Shown: positions 45,301 to 54,062 of the stretch, in pieces
Numbering within the stretch: position 1 is the stretch's first letter
How the letters are laid out: every line of letters starts with the position of its first letter
Source of the DNA: Strigamia acuminata
Taxonomy: Eukaryota > Arthropoda > Chilopoda > Geophilomorpha > Linotaeniidae
Assembly: GCA_949358305.1 (NCBI GenBank)
Contig: OX442315.1
Location: forward strand, 5,975,875 to 6,039,874
Reading direction: 5' to 3'
DNA: 64,000 nt
Program-made: the position numbers and the translations under genes
Notes under the pieces: generated by a model
Told to the model about the DNA's origin: nothing
What the model saw: only the letters and a program-made list of their open reading frames with translations
The model's database searches: none

Positions 45301-45963
45301 TTAAAAAATGTAATAATATTTTTACAAGAAACTTCCTTGAAATTGTCCTTGAAATTGTCCGTAAAATCATCATCGGAAGAAATTATACATGCGCACCTCG
45401 CTGCGCGGTATCTGCGCATGCGCATTTACGATTTAGCGCGAACTTCAAATTAATCCCGGAATCGAGCCCGGAATTCATCATTGTTCGCAATTGTGATTGC
45501 ATTTGATTGCGTGCTATTTTACCTCGTATTTTACCACATTTCACTAAGAGTTAAAATTAAAATTAAAAAACATTCCCACTTCACTAAATTTATTTGAAAA
45601 AAATCATATGAATCTTTCTGAATCCCATCCGAATCCCGCCGAATCCCACCGAATCCCGCCGAATCCCACCGAATCCCATCCGAATCTCCCCGAATCTCAT
45701 TCGAATCCCCCCCGAATCCCCCGAATCTATCCGAATCCCCCCGAATCCCAGCCGAATCCCCCGAATCTTTCCGAATCTTTCCGAATCCCATCCGAATCTT
45801 TCGAATCCCAAAGAAGATTCGAATCTCTGACAAGCAGATTCTGATTGTCGCACCCCTCGGCTTATATGCTGCTAGGCAACAAAATCCATCGTATATTTGT
45901 CACACTTATTATTACATACAGCAACCTCACGTACTTGAAACATGTGAAGACATCTGTATTCAT
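39341..45963 (-). CDS. TRAF-like gene F, short form, with a copia element in intron 2
   Basis: Exon 1 is 45935-45963 (MNTDVFTCFK), exon 2 is 44889-44985 and exon 7 is 40745-40807. Coiled-coil and linker exons follow between 40710 and 39920, and the MATH exon is 39341-39813 (FEYIWKIDNFANLQ ... NDTIFLKLDLK). As in copy A, TRAF-type zinc-finger exons 3-6 are missing and exon 2 joins exon 7 in frame. Intron 2 is 126 bp in A but 4,081 bp here because of the copia insertion (40854-44794). Intron 1 carries a hAT-like element (45121-45859). Exons are open, so the gene could still work if the long intron is spliced. The coiled-coil exon near 40390-40430 is shorter than in A and E. The gene is head-to-head with the THAP gene at 46264. 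Confidence 0.72.
40854..41105 (+). repeat. 5' LTR of the defective copia element
   Basis: 252 bp, bounded by TG and CA. It lacks the 8-bp ttaaacat segment present in the 3' LTR. Confidence 0.9.
41965..44504 (+). pseudogene. copia pol remnant (integrase C-terminus, RT, RNase H)
   Basis: From about 41965 the frame encodes the end of integrase (WAEAAYAFNYVRNRV, FGSLCYLRTPKEKRR, GIFVGYAQQTRGYRVW), an acidic linker, and the start of RT (EEWQKAMNDEIQ, GSRWVYALKKNEEG). At 43295-43439 a foreign segment introduces stops. Pol resumes at 43440 with the RT active site YVDD, LLGSIAFLATRTRPDL, and RNase H motifs (YSDSDYA, STMEAEYVAL, HIDVRYHFI) to a stop at 44504. It cannot make a complete polyprotein because the 5' half is missing and RT is split. 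Confidence 0.88.
43295..43439 (-). mobile_element. solo LTR inserted into copia RT
   Basis: This 145-bp insert lies between two copies of gagtt (43290-43294, 43440-43444), a 5-bp target duplication. Read on the minus strand it starts TGTGAGCATAG, contains CTCCCCCTAGCGG and an AATAAA signal, and ends TTCTCATA, like a short gypsy-type LTR. Removing it restores continuous RT homology. Confidence 0.65.
44535..44794 (+). repeat. 3' LTR of the defective copia element
   Basis: 260 bp, followed by the duplicated target tgtac. Confidence 0.9.
45121..45859. mobile_element. hAT-like non-autonomous element in TRAF-F intron 1
   Basis: The 739-bp insertion is flanked by the perfect 8-bp duplication gcttatat (45113-45120, 45860-45867). 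It has 17-bp imperfect terminal inverted repeats (CGAGGGGGGCGACATTC / CGAGGGGTGCGACAATC). Subterminal regions at both ends are packed with gaatccc/gaatcttt repeats, reading ccgaatcccacc on the plus strand. The centre (45250-45600) is unrelated AT-rich DNA. Paralogue A lacks it. The 8-bp duplication points to hAT; there is no transposase. Confidence 0.82.
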
Positions 45964-46263
45964 CGCGAAAGAACTTTTTTGCAGCCGTCGCAACCCGCAT
46001 CCAACGAAAATATCAACACAGTAACGAATTTCGCGCGATGATTGGCTGCGCCGATCTCTCACACATGTGAACGAGGGTGACCTCACATACTACCAACTCA
46101 CAACTCAACAAGAAACACATTCTATTTAGTTTTTAAATCTGCCGACAGAGGCGTCCCACGACAAATGGCCGCCGCTATCGAATCCTGAGTAACTATTTAA
46201 TTTCACATTTATCGTAAACTCTCCACGTTTTAATCACATTTTTCAATTTTTACCTCAGACTTT
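45964..46263. promoter_or_regulatory. divergent promoter between TRAF-F and the intact THAP gene
   Basis: 300 bp between divergent start codons, closely matching 1177-1523. The inverted CCAAT box (attggctgcg, 46041-46050), the gacagaggcgtcccacg segment and the acaaatggccgccgc motif are all retained. Confidence 0.6.
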
Positions 46264-47250
46264 ATGGTTCGAACGTGCTTCGTGCCGCACTGCAAGAGCG
46301 GCTACAAAACGTGCAAGGAGAAATGGTCGATTTTCAACGTGCCAAAAGATCCCGAACAGCGCGAATTATGGAAGAAATTAATCGGACGAAAAGACCGACA
46401 ACTCAACGTCGGAGACTTCGTGTGCGAAAAGCATTTTCCGCCCGAACAGATCCGCCGACACTGGATCAAACTTGACAACAACGGACACATCATCTGCAAA
46501 ATCCAACTGAAGCAATGCCGGCTGGCGGAGGGCGCGCTACCCACGATTTTCCCAAAAGGCGAAAAAACGCCGAAAAAACAACTCGGAACTCGCATAAAAC
46601 CGCCCAGGAAACCCCCAAAAATCCGCACACCCGTCGTTGTGACAAAAAAACGAAAAAACGCACCGAAAAAGGCGAAAAACGACGAAAAGACGGCGAAAAT
46701 CGACGAGAAAATGCCAAAAATCGACGAAAAAACGTCAAAAATGCCAAAAATGAGCGGATTTGAGGACGAAGAGACGAAGATTTTCGAGAAAAACCCTTTG
46801 CTGAATATTTATTTGAATTCTAAGCTGGCCGGGACGAATTGGCGGAGCGTGTACGACAGTTCGCGGGCCGTGTTGAGCGTATTTTGGCCGGAGATGAGGA
46901 GTAATGGGATTTTGTACGTGGAGAAACAGATTGTGGTGACGAAGGATTTGTTGTACAAGATTTATTTCCACAATAAGTTGATAAGCGACGAGGATTGTTG
47001 CTTGGATGAGGAAAATGTGGTGAAGGATTTGAGCGCTGTGATCGAGGATATGGATAATATTCGGTTTTGTGTGGGCGGACCGGAGGAAGGAGAGTTTGTG
47101 GATGCGCGGATGGAGTTTGCGTATGTGGATGAGAGCGGGGTTTGGAGGCATCGAGAGTGCACGGTGCAGTGGGTTGGGGAGGAGAGGAGTTGTGTTTTTT
47201 GTAGGCGGTTGGCGAGTGCGATTAGTTTTCATTTGAATGGGGTTGTCTGA
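46264..47250 (+). CDS. THAP-domain protein with a conserved C-terminal Cys domain
   Basis: Intact single-exon gene of 328 residues. The N-terminal THAP finger has C5, C10 and CxxH (VCEKHF), and closes with the AVPTIF-type box (EGALPTIF). A Lys-rich linker of about 60 residues follows (KKRKNAPKKAKNDEK). The C-terminal ~140 residues are shared with the gene at 54063: W-x-S-x-YDS near the start, then KQIVVTKD, IRFCVGGP, YVDESGVWRH and CVFCRR. THAP proteins are DNA-binding, often transposon-derived regulators. The C-terminal part is not a transposase I recognise; its paired Cys (ECT ... CVFC) may bind zinc. The start is fixed by the finger itself. It is probably nuclear. Confidence 0.82.
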   Translation: MVRTCFVPHCKSGYKTCKEKWSIFNVPKDPEQRELWKKLIGRKDRQLNVGDFVCEKHFPPEQIRRHWIKLDNNGHIICKIQLKQCRLAEGALPTIFPKGEKTPKKQLGTRIKPPRKPPKIRTPVVVTKKRKNAPKKAKNDEKTAKIDEKMPKIDEKTSKMPKMSGFEDEETKIFEKNPLLNIYLNSKLAGTNWRSVYDSSRAVLSVFWPEMRSNGILYVEKQIVVTKDLLYKIYFHNKLISDEDCCLDEENVVKDLSAVIEDMDNIRFCVGGPEEGEFVDARMEFAYVDESGVWRHRECTVQWVGEERSCVFCRRLASAISFHLNGVV

Positions 47251-47329
47251 GTGGATGTTTGGTTTGTGGTTTTTTGGGGGAGTAATTGGATTTTTAGATC
47301 TAAAATGTGAGTTTTGGTTGGGAAATTCA
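47251..47329. other. 3' flank of the THAP gene
   Basis: Short T/G-rich flank leading into the satellite. Confidence 0.4.
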
Positions 47330-48387
47330 GTTTTTTACGTTCTGTTTGAATAAATTTGATTTTTTTTTACGTTTTTAGGTGATAAAGTTGAATTTTTTAC
47401 ATTTTTACATGAAAAATTAGGTTGTTTTTTTTGCATTTTTATCCTAATTGAAAAAATTGGATTTTTTTTAGATTTTGTTCAGAAAAAGTTGAATTTTTTA
47501 TAGTTTTTCCTGGAAAATTGAATTTTTTATAGTTTTTCCTGGAAAATTGAAATTTTACTTGGAAGATTGAAATTTTACCTGGAAGATTGAATTTTTACCT
47601 GGAAAATTGAATTTTTACCTGGAAGATTGAATTTTTATGTAGAAAATTAAACTTTTACCTGGAAAATTGAATTTTCACTTGCTAAATTGAATTTGTACTT
47701 GGAAAATTAAATTTTTACGGGGAAAATTAAATTTTTACCGTGAAAATTCAACTTTTACCGGGAAAATTAAATTTTTTTTACGTTTGCCTGTAAAAAATTG
47801 AATTTTTTTAAAGTTTTACCTGTAAAATCGAATTTTTACCTGGAAGATTAAATTTTTAACTAAAAAATTGAATTTTTATCTGGAAAATTGAATTTTTACC
47901 TAAAAAATTAAATTTTTACCTGAAAAATTAAATTTTTACCAGAAAAATTGAATTTTTATCTGGAAAATTGAATTTTTATCTGGAAAATTGAATTTTTACT
48001 TGTAAAATCGAATTTTTACCTGTAAAGTCGAATTTTTACCTGGAAGATTGAATTTTTATGTAGAAAATTAAATTTTTACCTGGAAAATTAAATTTTTACC
48101 TGGAAAATTAAATTTTTACCTGGAAAATTAAATTTTTACCTGGAAAATTAAATTTTTACCTGGAAAATTAAATTTTTACCTGGATTCTTAAATTTTTACC
48201 TGGAAAATTAAATTTTTACCTGGAAAATTAAATTTTTACCTGGAAAATTAAATTTTTACTTGGAAAATTGAATTTTTATCTGCTAAATTGAATTTGTTCC
48301 TCGAAAATTGAATTGTTTTTACGTTTGTCTGAAAAATTGAATTTTTTATAGTTTTACCTGGAAAATCGAATTTTTAATGGAAAAAAT
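47330..48387. repeat. AT-rich satellite, ~20-bp unit
   Basis: Degenerate tandem array, consensus aaatttttacctggaaaatt, most homogeneous at 48060-48260 and more variable toward both ends (lengths 17-35 bp). It is interrupted at 48387 by the copia element and a trace (aaaattggattttc) resumes at 53481. It has no spacer structure and no coding capacity. Confidence 0.9.
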
Positions 48388-48610
48388 TGTTGGTTGGTGT
48401 TAAATAATCCAGACGATTTAAAGGAAAACTTAACAATGTGCATTTATTCGGTGCAACGTGTCAATTACATCTGACATTGAATACGGCCTAGTAAGGTCGA
48501 ATCCAGAAAAAACGTCATCTTGACGTACACTTACAATATGCGACCTCTGTCGGCATCAAAATTAAACATGACAATACTGAGTATACGCATTAACTCAATA
48601 ACACTCAACA
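48388..48610 (-). repeat. 3' LTR of the complete copia element
   Basis: 223 bp, with no mismatch seen against 53258-53480. Confidence 0.93.
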
Positions 48611-48652
48611 TTCTCCTCCATAATGCGTGTACTCTTACAATAAAAAAAATAA

Positions 48653-51600
48653 TCAATCTTCTCCAATGACTTGAAGCTGCATTAAACATTTCGCAATCTT
48701 CGGGCCTGACATTTTCTTGGTGAGTAGATCCGCCTGCATGTTCTCTCCTGCGATGTGCTTCACCGTGAAGTTGTGGCTTCTGATCTCTTCCCTAATAAAA
48801 AAAGATTTGCGGTTTAATAACTTTGTACGCAATTTTTGCGCTGCGCCTTTCAGCAGTTGCACTGCAGCGGAATTGTCATTGTAAATGACTTCCTGTCCAA
48901 ATTCCCGCTTTGGGTCCAATTCTTCTAGGAGTTCGCGGGTCCAAATGAGCTCGCTCAAACTTTCACTCAGAGCGCTAAGCTCACTTTCCGTGGCTGACAT
49001 CGCGACGGTTCTTTGCTTGCTGCTCCTCCAATTGAGGAGAGCTGACCCATCTTTGATGATGTACCCGCTGTAGGATTTGGAATCCATTGTTACGTCCCAA
49101 GAAGCATCCGCGAAACAATGTAATTCTCCGGCTTCTTTGCGGAAAATTAATCCCTGAGTTTGGGTTCCCTGAATGTAACGGAAAATCCTCTTGACCGCAT
49201 TCCAATGAATTTCACGCGGGTCTTTGCTGTATTGCGCAAGACAACTGACTGGGAAACTCAAATCTGGGCGTGACCCAGTCGCCAGGTATAGGAGTGAACC
49301 AATCATTTCTTGATATCTGGTTGGGTCAACCTTCGGACTTTCACTGTACTCATTTAGATCCTGGCTAACATCCATCGGTGTCTTGGATGGGTTGCAAACG
49401 TCCATGCCATACTTTTCTAGAATCTTTATGATATATCCGTTTTGGTTTAAACGGATCTTTCCCTCCATTTGGTCGATTTCTAAACCTAAGATGAACGCTA
49501 GCTCGCCTAAATCCAGCAATTCGATTTCTAATGTCAATCTCAATAAATATTCTTTCTTGAATTTTGGTGTGCTGCTCAATGTCACCGTATCGTCGACATA
49601 TATACCCAAAAATAGGAAATCGTTTCCTCGCCTGACAAGATACAAGCACGGATCACACGTCGATTGTTGGAAACCCAATTTCTTGAGTTCTTCGTCCATC
49701 TTCTCAAACCAACATCTACCGCTCTGCTTGAGCCCGTAGATGCTTTTCAAGAGCCTGCATACTTTGCGTTTTTTCTTACTCTTGTATCCTTCTGGCTCTA
49801 GCATAAAGATGACTTTATCCAACCGTCCGTGCAAGTAAGCAGTTTTTACGTCGTGTTGCTCTAATGTTAATCCCAATTTGGCTGCGATATTTATGAGCAT
49901 TCTTAGTGTTTCTATCCGAATTACCGGTGAATATGTTTCATCAAAGTCAATGCCGGGTCGCTGTGAATAACCTGTAGCGACTAATCGCGCTTTGTACCGT
50001 TCAATGTTTCTCTGCTTGTTTGTCTTAATTGTAAAGACCCATTTCGATTTGACAGTACACTCGTCTTCTGGTAAGTCTACAGTTTCCCAAACCTCGTGTT
50101 CTTTCATTGATGCCATTTCTTCATCCATCGCGCGCTGCCACTTTGTTCTTTGCGCAGATGTCATGGCTTCTTTATAAGATTTGGGCGCTTGGTAAGCCAG
50201 ATAAGCTGTGTGTGCTTTCGGCTTCTTTTGTTGAGATTCCTGCGTACGCTTCGAACGTCTGAAACCGAAACCCGCTGCTTGGTTCTTCTCGGCTTCGGAT
50301 AACTTCCTTTTGCGTTCTGCGATGTTGTCCTTGGTTGTTCCTTTCGGTCGTCCCACTTTCCGCGGGGGCGGGAGCTCTTCTTCCGAACTCGTTTCGCTCT
50401 CGGATTCCGCCGACGAATATACGGATGAGGGGTCACTTTCTGGCTGTGGAACATCGTCCTCTTGAGGTTTTGAGGGCGAAATATCAATGTCTACCTCGTC
50501 TTCTTTATCTTCATCGAGTTGAGCTTGTGATAATAATTTATATCCCAAGATTTCCTCATTAAATTTTACATTTCTGGCTTCTAATATTTTGTACACTTCA
50601 GGCATATATATTCGGTACGCCTTGCGTTTGAGAGAATATCCCACAAAAATCCCTAATGTGGTTTTTGAATCCAACTTGGTTTGGTGAATTTTTGCTTTGA
50701 GAACATGTGCCTGACAGCCAAATCTTCTTAAATACTTAACTGTCGGGGTCCTTCCTGTCCATACTTGTTCCGGAGATTTGCCGTGGAAGGACGACTTGCA
50801 GTAATTTCTTCCTAATACTGCGACATGCAGCGCCTCGCCCCAAAAACGTTTTGGCAGCTTCGAATCTAAAATCAATGTCCTTGTTGCCTCCATAATGGTT
50901 CTGTTGGCTCTTTCTGCTATGGCGTTGCTCTGGGGCGCGTGGGGCGTGGTTAATTCATGTTTAATTCCCTTCTTCTTGAAGAAAACATTCAGCGTATTGG
51001 CTATAAATTCTCCGCCGTTGTCGCTTCTAACACGTTTCAATTTATGTTCCTTTTGGCGCTCTTGTTGAAGAATAAATTCCTGTAATATGCGAGAAGTTTC
51101 TGCCTTCGTTTGTAGGATTCGGACGAAAATCTTGCGGCTGAAATCGTCAACCATCGTCAATGTGTAGCTCCCGTCCGAATACGTTGATGGATTTATCGGC
51201 CCCATTAGGTCGATGTGCAACAACTCAAATACTCTCGACGATTGTTGACTCAGTACCGATTCAAAAGGTTGGGCCGCCATCTTGCCTGCAATGCATGATT
51301 GACAAACTTCTACTGGAATTTTCTTCGGCATATCCAAACCACGCACCATGTTGTCGCGTCGCATTTCATTCAAAGTCTGATAGTTGACATGGGCTAAACG
51401 GCGGTGCCACATCTCTTGCGTGACTAAATTGACTTCTTGTTTGGCCTGCCCATTGGTTCCTTGCAGGATATAGCTATTGCCCTTGCGTTGAATTTTAATT
51501 TTCTTTTTATTTTGCTCATCAATAATATAGGCTAATTCGCGCGTAAAGAGAACCCTGTAGCCGTTATCCACAATTTTCGGCACGGAGAGCAACTGTGTTT

Positions 51601-52714
51601 TAAGTTCGGGCACGTATAACACTTCCGTCAATTTCAATTTTCCGGTTTGTGTTTCAATTACCACATTTCCTTTACCCTCCGACTCCAACTTGATGCCTTT
51701 GCCGGCTAAACCTATACTCTGGGTGTCTTGTTCCAATTCGTTTATGACTCCCTTTTGAGACGTCATGTGACTAGATGCGCCGGAATCCAGGAGCCAATCC
51801 CACGAAAAAGTACATTCCTTATCTTCTTTCGCTTCTTCTTCGGCAAGAAAGGTGAATTCGAATTCATCTTCGCTCTCTCGCTTCATCGCTAATGACGCCT
51901 GATTCTTCCCTTTCGCACGGCTACGTCCAGTCACTTTTTGACTTGGTTCCTGTCGTTCTTTTTCTTGCTTGTCCTTTTTCGGTCGCCAGCAATCTCTAGC
52001 AAAATGCCCGGGTTTGCCACAATTGAAGCATGTAAATGAGCCCTTTTTGTTTTTGGCTTTAAAAGCCTTCTCAGTAGCATTGCCCTGGTAATCGTCTCCC
52101 GATTTCCTTCGAATCCTTTCCTCTTCGATTTTTAATTGCGCCCGGATTTCTTCCAAAGTTAAATCGGCAATCGCATTTAATGCTCTTACTGTCTGTTCGT
52201 ATTCTGGCCTCGTGCCATTTAAAACATAGAATCCGACTTCTTCTGGCGTCAAAACCTTTCCTAATTCAGCGACCTTGGTTGACAGTGCTTCAGCCCTGTC
52301 AATGTACGTGTCAATATCCTCCGTCTTAGTCATCTTGATCCGGGAAAGTTCAAACGTACACGTAATTTGTTGACGCTGCGCGCGGCCCGCCATGTGAGCT
52401 TCTATTTTGGCCCACAGTGTTTTGGCGTTTTCCTCGTTGCTATACCGCATAGCCTGCTCAGATGAGAGAGTGAGAGCGATAATTGTCAGTGCTTGGTCGT
52501 TTTTCTTGACCCATGCATCCCAAAGAACTGTCGCTGCTGCAAAATCGTCTGCCCCTACTACTGGAACAGGTGGTGCATCCCCAATTATAGCAGCTTGCCA
52601 AACTTCCTTTACTTTGAGAATTCCTCGAACTCTCATTCGCCAGAGAAAGAAGTTCTTATTATTCAGCTTTTCAATGCTGCCAATGTTGCCTAAACCACTG
52701 TCTTGCGCGGCCAT
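48653..52714 (-). CDS. copia Gag-Pol polyprotein, apparently intact
   Basis: A single frame of 1353 residues. In order: Gag capsid-like region (residues ~1-215); CCHC zinc knuckle (CFNCGKPGHFARDC, ~230-243); aspartic protease (LDSGASSHMT, ~312); integrase zinc site (HRRLAH ... CQSC) and core with D in HIDLMGP, D in RSDNGGEF and E in NAIAERANRT; the integrase tail (GIFVGYSLKRKAYRIYMPE); an acidic/basic linker; reverse transcriptase with YVDD (~1037); and RNase H (FADASWD, SATESELSAL, YNDNSAAVQL). Length and order are those of a complete copia polyprotein, and I see no stop or frameshift. The start at 52714 is the first Met and leads directly into Gag. A leader of ~540 nt separates it from the 5' LTR. 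Confidence 0.95.
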   Translation of the reverse strand: MAAQDSGLGNIGSIEKLNNKNFFLWRMRVRGILKVKEVWQAAIIGDAPPVPVVGADDFAAATVLWDAWVKKNDQALTIIALTLSSEQAMRYSNEENAKTLWAKIEAHMAGRAQRQQITCTFELSRIKMTKTEDIDTYIDRAEALSTKVAELGKVLTPEEVGFYVLNGTRPEYEQTVRALNAIADLTLEEIRAQLKIEEERIRRKSGDDYQGNATEKAFKAKNKKGSFTCFNCGKPGHFARDCWRPKKDKQEKERQEPSQKVTGRSRAKGKNQASLAMKRESEDEFEFTFLAEEEAKEDKECTFSWDWLLDSGASSHMTSQKGVINELEQDTQSIGLAGKGIKLESEGKGNVVIETQTGKLKLTEVLYVPELKTQLLSVPKIVDNGYRVLFTRELAYIIDEQNKKKIKIQRKGNSYILQGTNGQAKQEVNLVTQEMWHRRLAHVNYQTLNEMRRDNMVRGLDMPKKIPVEVCQSCIAGKMAAQPFESVLSQQSSRVFELLHIDLMGPINPSTYSDGSYTLTMVDDFSRKIFVRILQTKAETSRILQEFILQQERQKEHKLKRVRSDNGGEFIANTLNVFFKKKGIKHELTTPHAPQSNAIAERANRTIMEATRTLILDSKLPKRFWGEALHVAVLGRNYCKSSFHGKSPEQVWTGRTPTVKYLRRFGCQAHVLKAKIHQTKLDSKTTLGIFVGYSLKRKAYRIYMPEVYKILEARNVKFNEEILGYKLLSQAQLDEDKEDEVDIDISPSKPQEDDVPQPESDPSSVYSSAESESETSSEEELPPPRKVGRPKGTTKDNIAERKRKLSEAEKNQAAGFGFRRSKRTQESQQKKPKAHTAYLAYQAPKSYKEAMTSAQRTKWQRAMDEEMASMKEHEVWETVDLPEDECTVKSKWVFTIKTNKQRNIERYKARLVATGYSQRPGIDFDETYSPVIRIETLRMLINIAAKLGLTLEQHDVKTAYLHGRLDKVIFMLEPEGYKSKKKRKVCRLLKSIYGLKQSGRCWFEKMDEELKKLGFQQSTCDPCLYLVRRGNDFLFLGIYVDDTVTLSSTPKFKKEYLLRLTLEIELLDLGELAFILGLEIDQMEGKIRLNQNGYIIKILEKYGMDVCNPSKTPMDVSQDLNEYSESPKVDPTRYQEMIGSLLYLATGSRPDLSFPVSCLAQYSKDPREIHWNAVKRIFRYIQGTQTQGLIFRKEAGELHCFADASWDVTMDSKSYSGYIIKDGSALLNWRSSKQRTVAMSATESELSALSESLSELIWTRELLEELDPKREFGQEVIYNDNSAAVQLLKGAAQKLRTKLLNRKSFFIREEIRSHNFTVKHIAGENMQADLLTKKMSGPKIAKCLMQLQVIGED

Positions 52715-53243
52715 TGTTACTCAAAAAACCTAACAATAATAGAGCGAATCAAATTTCACGTTTCACAGCTAAAAAGTATTATACTTAGCTGTTATTGTGC
52801 CGCTTTAGAACCTGGGCACAACGGAATTTCGTTTCCAACGTTGATTCTCCTCGTTACACGGTAATGGCGGCTGTCGTCACACGTTTCCGAACGTTTCAGC
52901 GACGTTTACGATTCCTAATCGATTCCGCTCGTTAAACCCCGTGTGGCTGCGACGTTGCTACGACGTTTCAACCAAATGCACGCTTTGTCTCGACGACGTG
53001 TTGTCTAAACGCTCGTCGGACGTTTCCGGGTGATTATTTACGAATAATTGAATTCTGAAAACAGAACCTTATCAACGATTCTGTTATTTAAAGACAAGCA
53101 ATTGATAACTTAGCTTTTACGGTGCCTTTTATTTCCTTGGCACACTCGGAACCACTTGCGGCGTGGTTTTTCACCGTCGGGAACTCTCTCGCTAATTCCA
53201 ATTGTTGTTTCTTCTCAGATATCGCCGATAATCCGTAACCACC

Positions 53244-53256
53244 CTCTCTGCTACCA
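53244..53256 (-). promoter_or_regulatory. primer-binding site of the complete copia element
   Basis: On the minus strand TGGTAGCAGAGAG begins one base after the 5' LTR. The first eleven bases are complementary to the 3' acceptor end of animal initiator tRNA-Met. Confidence 0.75.
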
Positions 53257-53257
53257 C

Positions 53258-53480
53258 TGTTGGTTGGTGTTAAATAATCCAGACGATTTAAAGGAAAACT
53301 TAACAATGTGCATTTATTCGGTGCAACGTGTCAATTACATCTGACATTGAATACGGCCTAGTAAGGTCGAATCCAGAAAAAACGTCATCTTGACGTACAC
53401 TTACAATATGCGACCTCTGTCGGCATCAAAATTAAACATGACAATACTGAGTATACGCATTAACTCAATAACACTCAACA
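53258..53480 (-). repeat. 5' LTR of the complete copia element
   Basis: 223 bp; promoter-bearing LTR for minus-strand transcription. Confidence 0.93.
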
Positions 53481-54062
53481 AAAATTGGATTTTCATTGAA
53501 TTTATTTTTATTTTGTTTTATTTATATATTTAATTCTTATTCAATTAAATTATGACTTCAAAAAAAATAAACTCAGGCGTCCATTTATTTATAACAAACC
53601 AAAACGTCATTTTCAACGAAACAATTCACTAATTCCGACCTAAAAGAATTTAATACGAAATAATTTATTAAAAACAAACAAGACTAAACTTTCAAACAAA
53701 TACACTTCTCAATTTTCCCACCAGATGGCACCATCTCGACTCTATCGACAGTCCGACTCTTCAAAACACATTCCCCATACAAAACCACCAAACTTCCTAA
53801 CAAAAACAACTAAACACACAATCAAACCGGATATAAAATCACAACTTATTAAAGAAAACCACCAAAAACTAAAACAAAAAAAAACAAAAAAAAAACGACG
53901 AAGCCGTCGTACAACAACTAACCAACTCCCACAATTCCCTTCGCGAAATGCGATCAACGTAAGGTTTGATGCGAGGTTTAGCGCGATAGGTATGACCCAA
54001 CATCCACCCCTCCACCCCACATAAACCAATTCCCTTTTTATATTTCCAGCAACCACATCACG
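53481..54062. other. flank between copia and the third THAP gene
   Basis: It begins with satellite trace (53481-53530). 53725-54024 is open on the plus strand but lysine-rich and not recognisably coding. ctttttatatttccag at about 54035-54050 is a good splice acceptor just before the THAP start, so a 5' UTR intron is likely. A CTCF-like motif lies at 53718-53730. Confidence 0.45.
53718..53730 (+). promoter_or_regulatory. CTCF-like motif
   Basis: CCACCAGATGGCA fits the consensus CCASYAGRKGGCR at all 13 positions. Occupancy is unknown. Confidence 0.3.

Larger units (their letters stand above)
48388..53480 (-). mobile_element. complete Ty1/copia retrotransposon inserted in the satellite
   Basis: 5,093 bp. 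LTRs of 223 bp at 53258-53480 (5') and 48388-48610 (3') look identical. The target duplication is aaaat (48383-48387, 53481-53485). Reading on the minus strand, TGGTAGCAGAG directly follows the 5' LTR and matches the 3' end of animal initiator tRNA-Met as primer site. A polypurine tract (ggaggagaa) precedes the 3' LTR. One uninterrupted ORF carries all copia functions. LTR identity and the open frame indicate recent insertion and possible activity. Confidence 0.95.

Noticed and set aside
45608-45853. Proline- and glycine-rich ORFs on both strands
   Set aside because: Products of the gaatccc repeat arrays in the hAT-like element.
46302-47232. Antisense ORFs opposite the THAP gene
   Set aside because: Shadow frames of the sense gene, with codon patterns dictated by the THAP coding strand.
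53725-54024. 99-residue Lys/Thr-rich ORF before the THAP gene
   Set aside because: Low-complexity composition and no homologous region upstream of the other THAP genes; more likely 5' UTR or intron.
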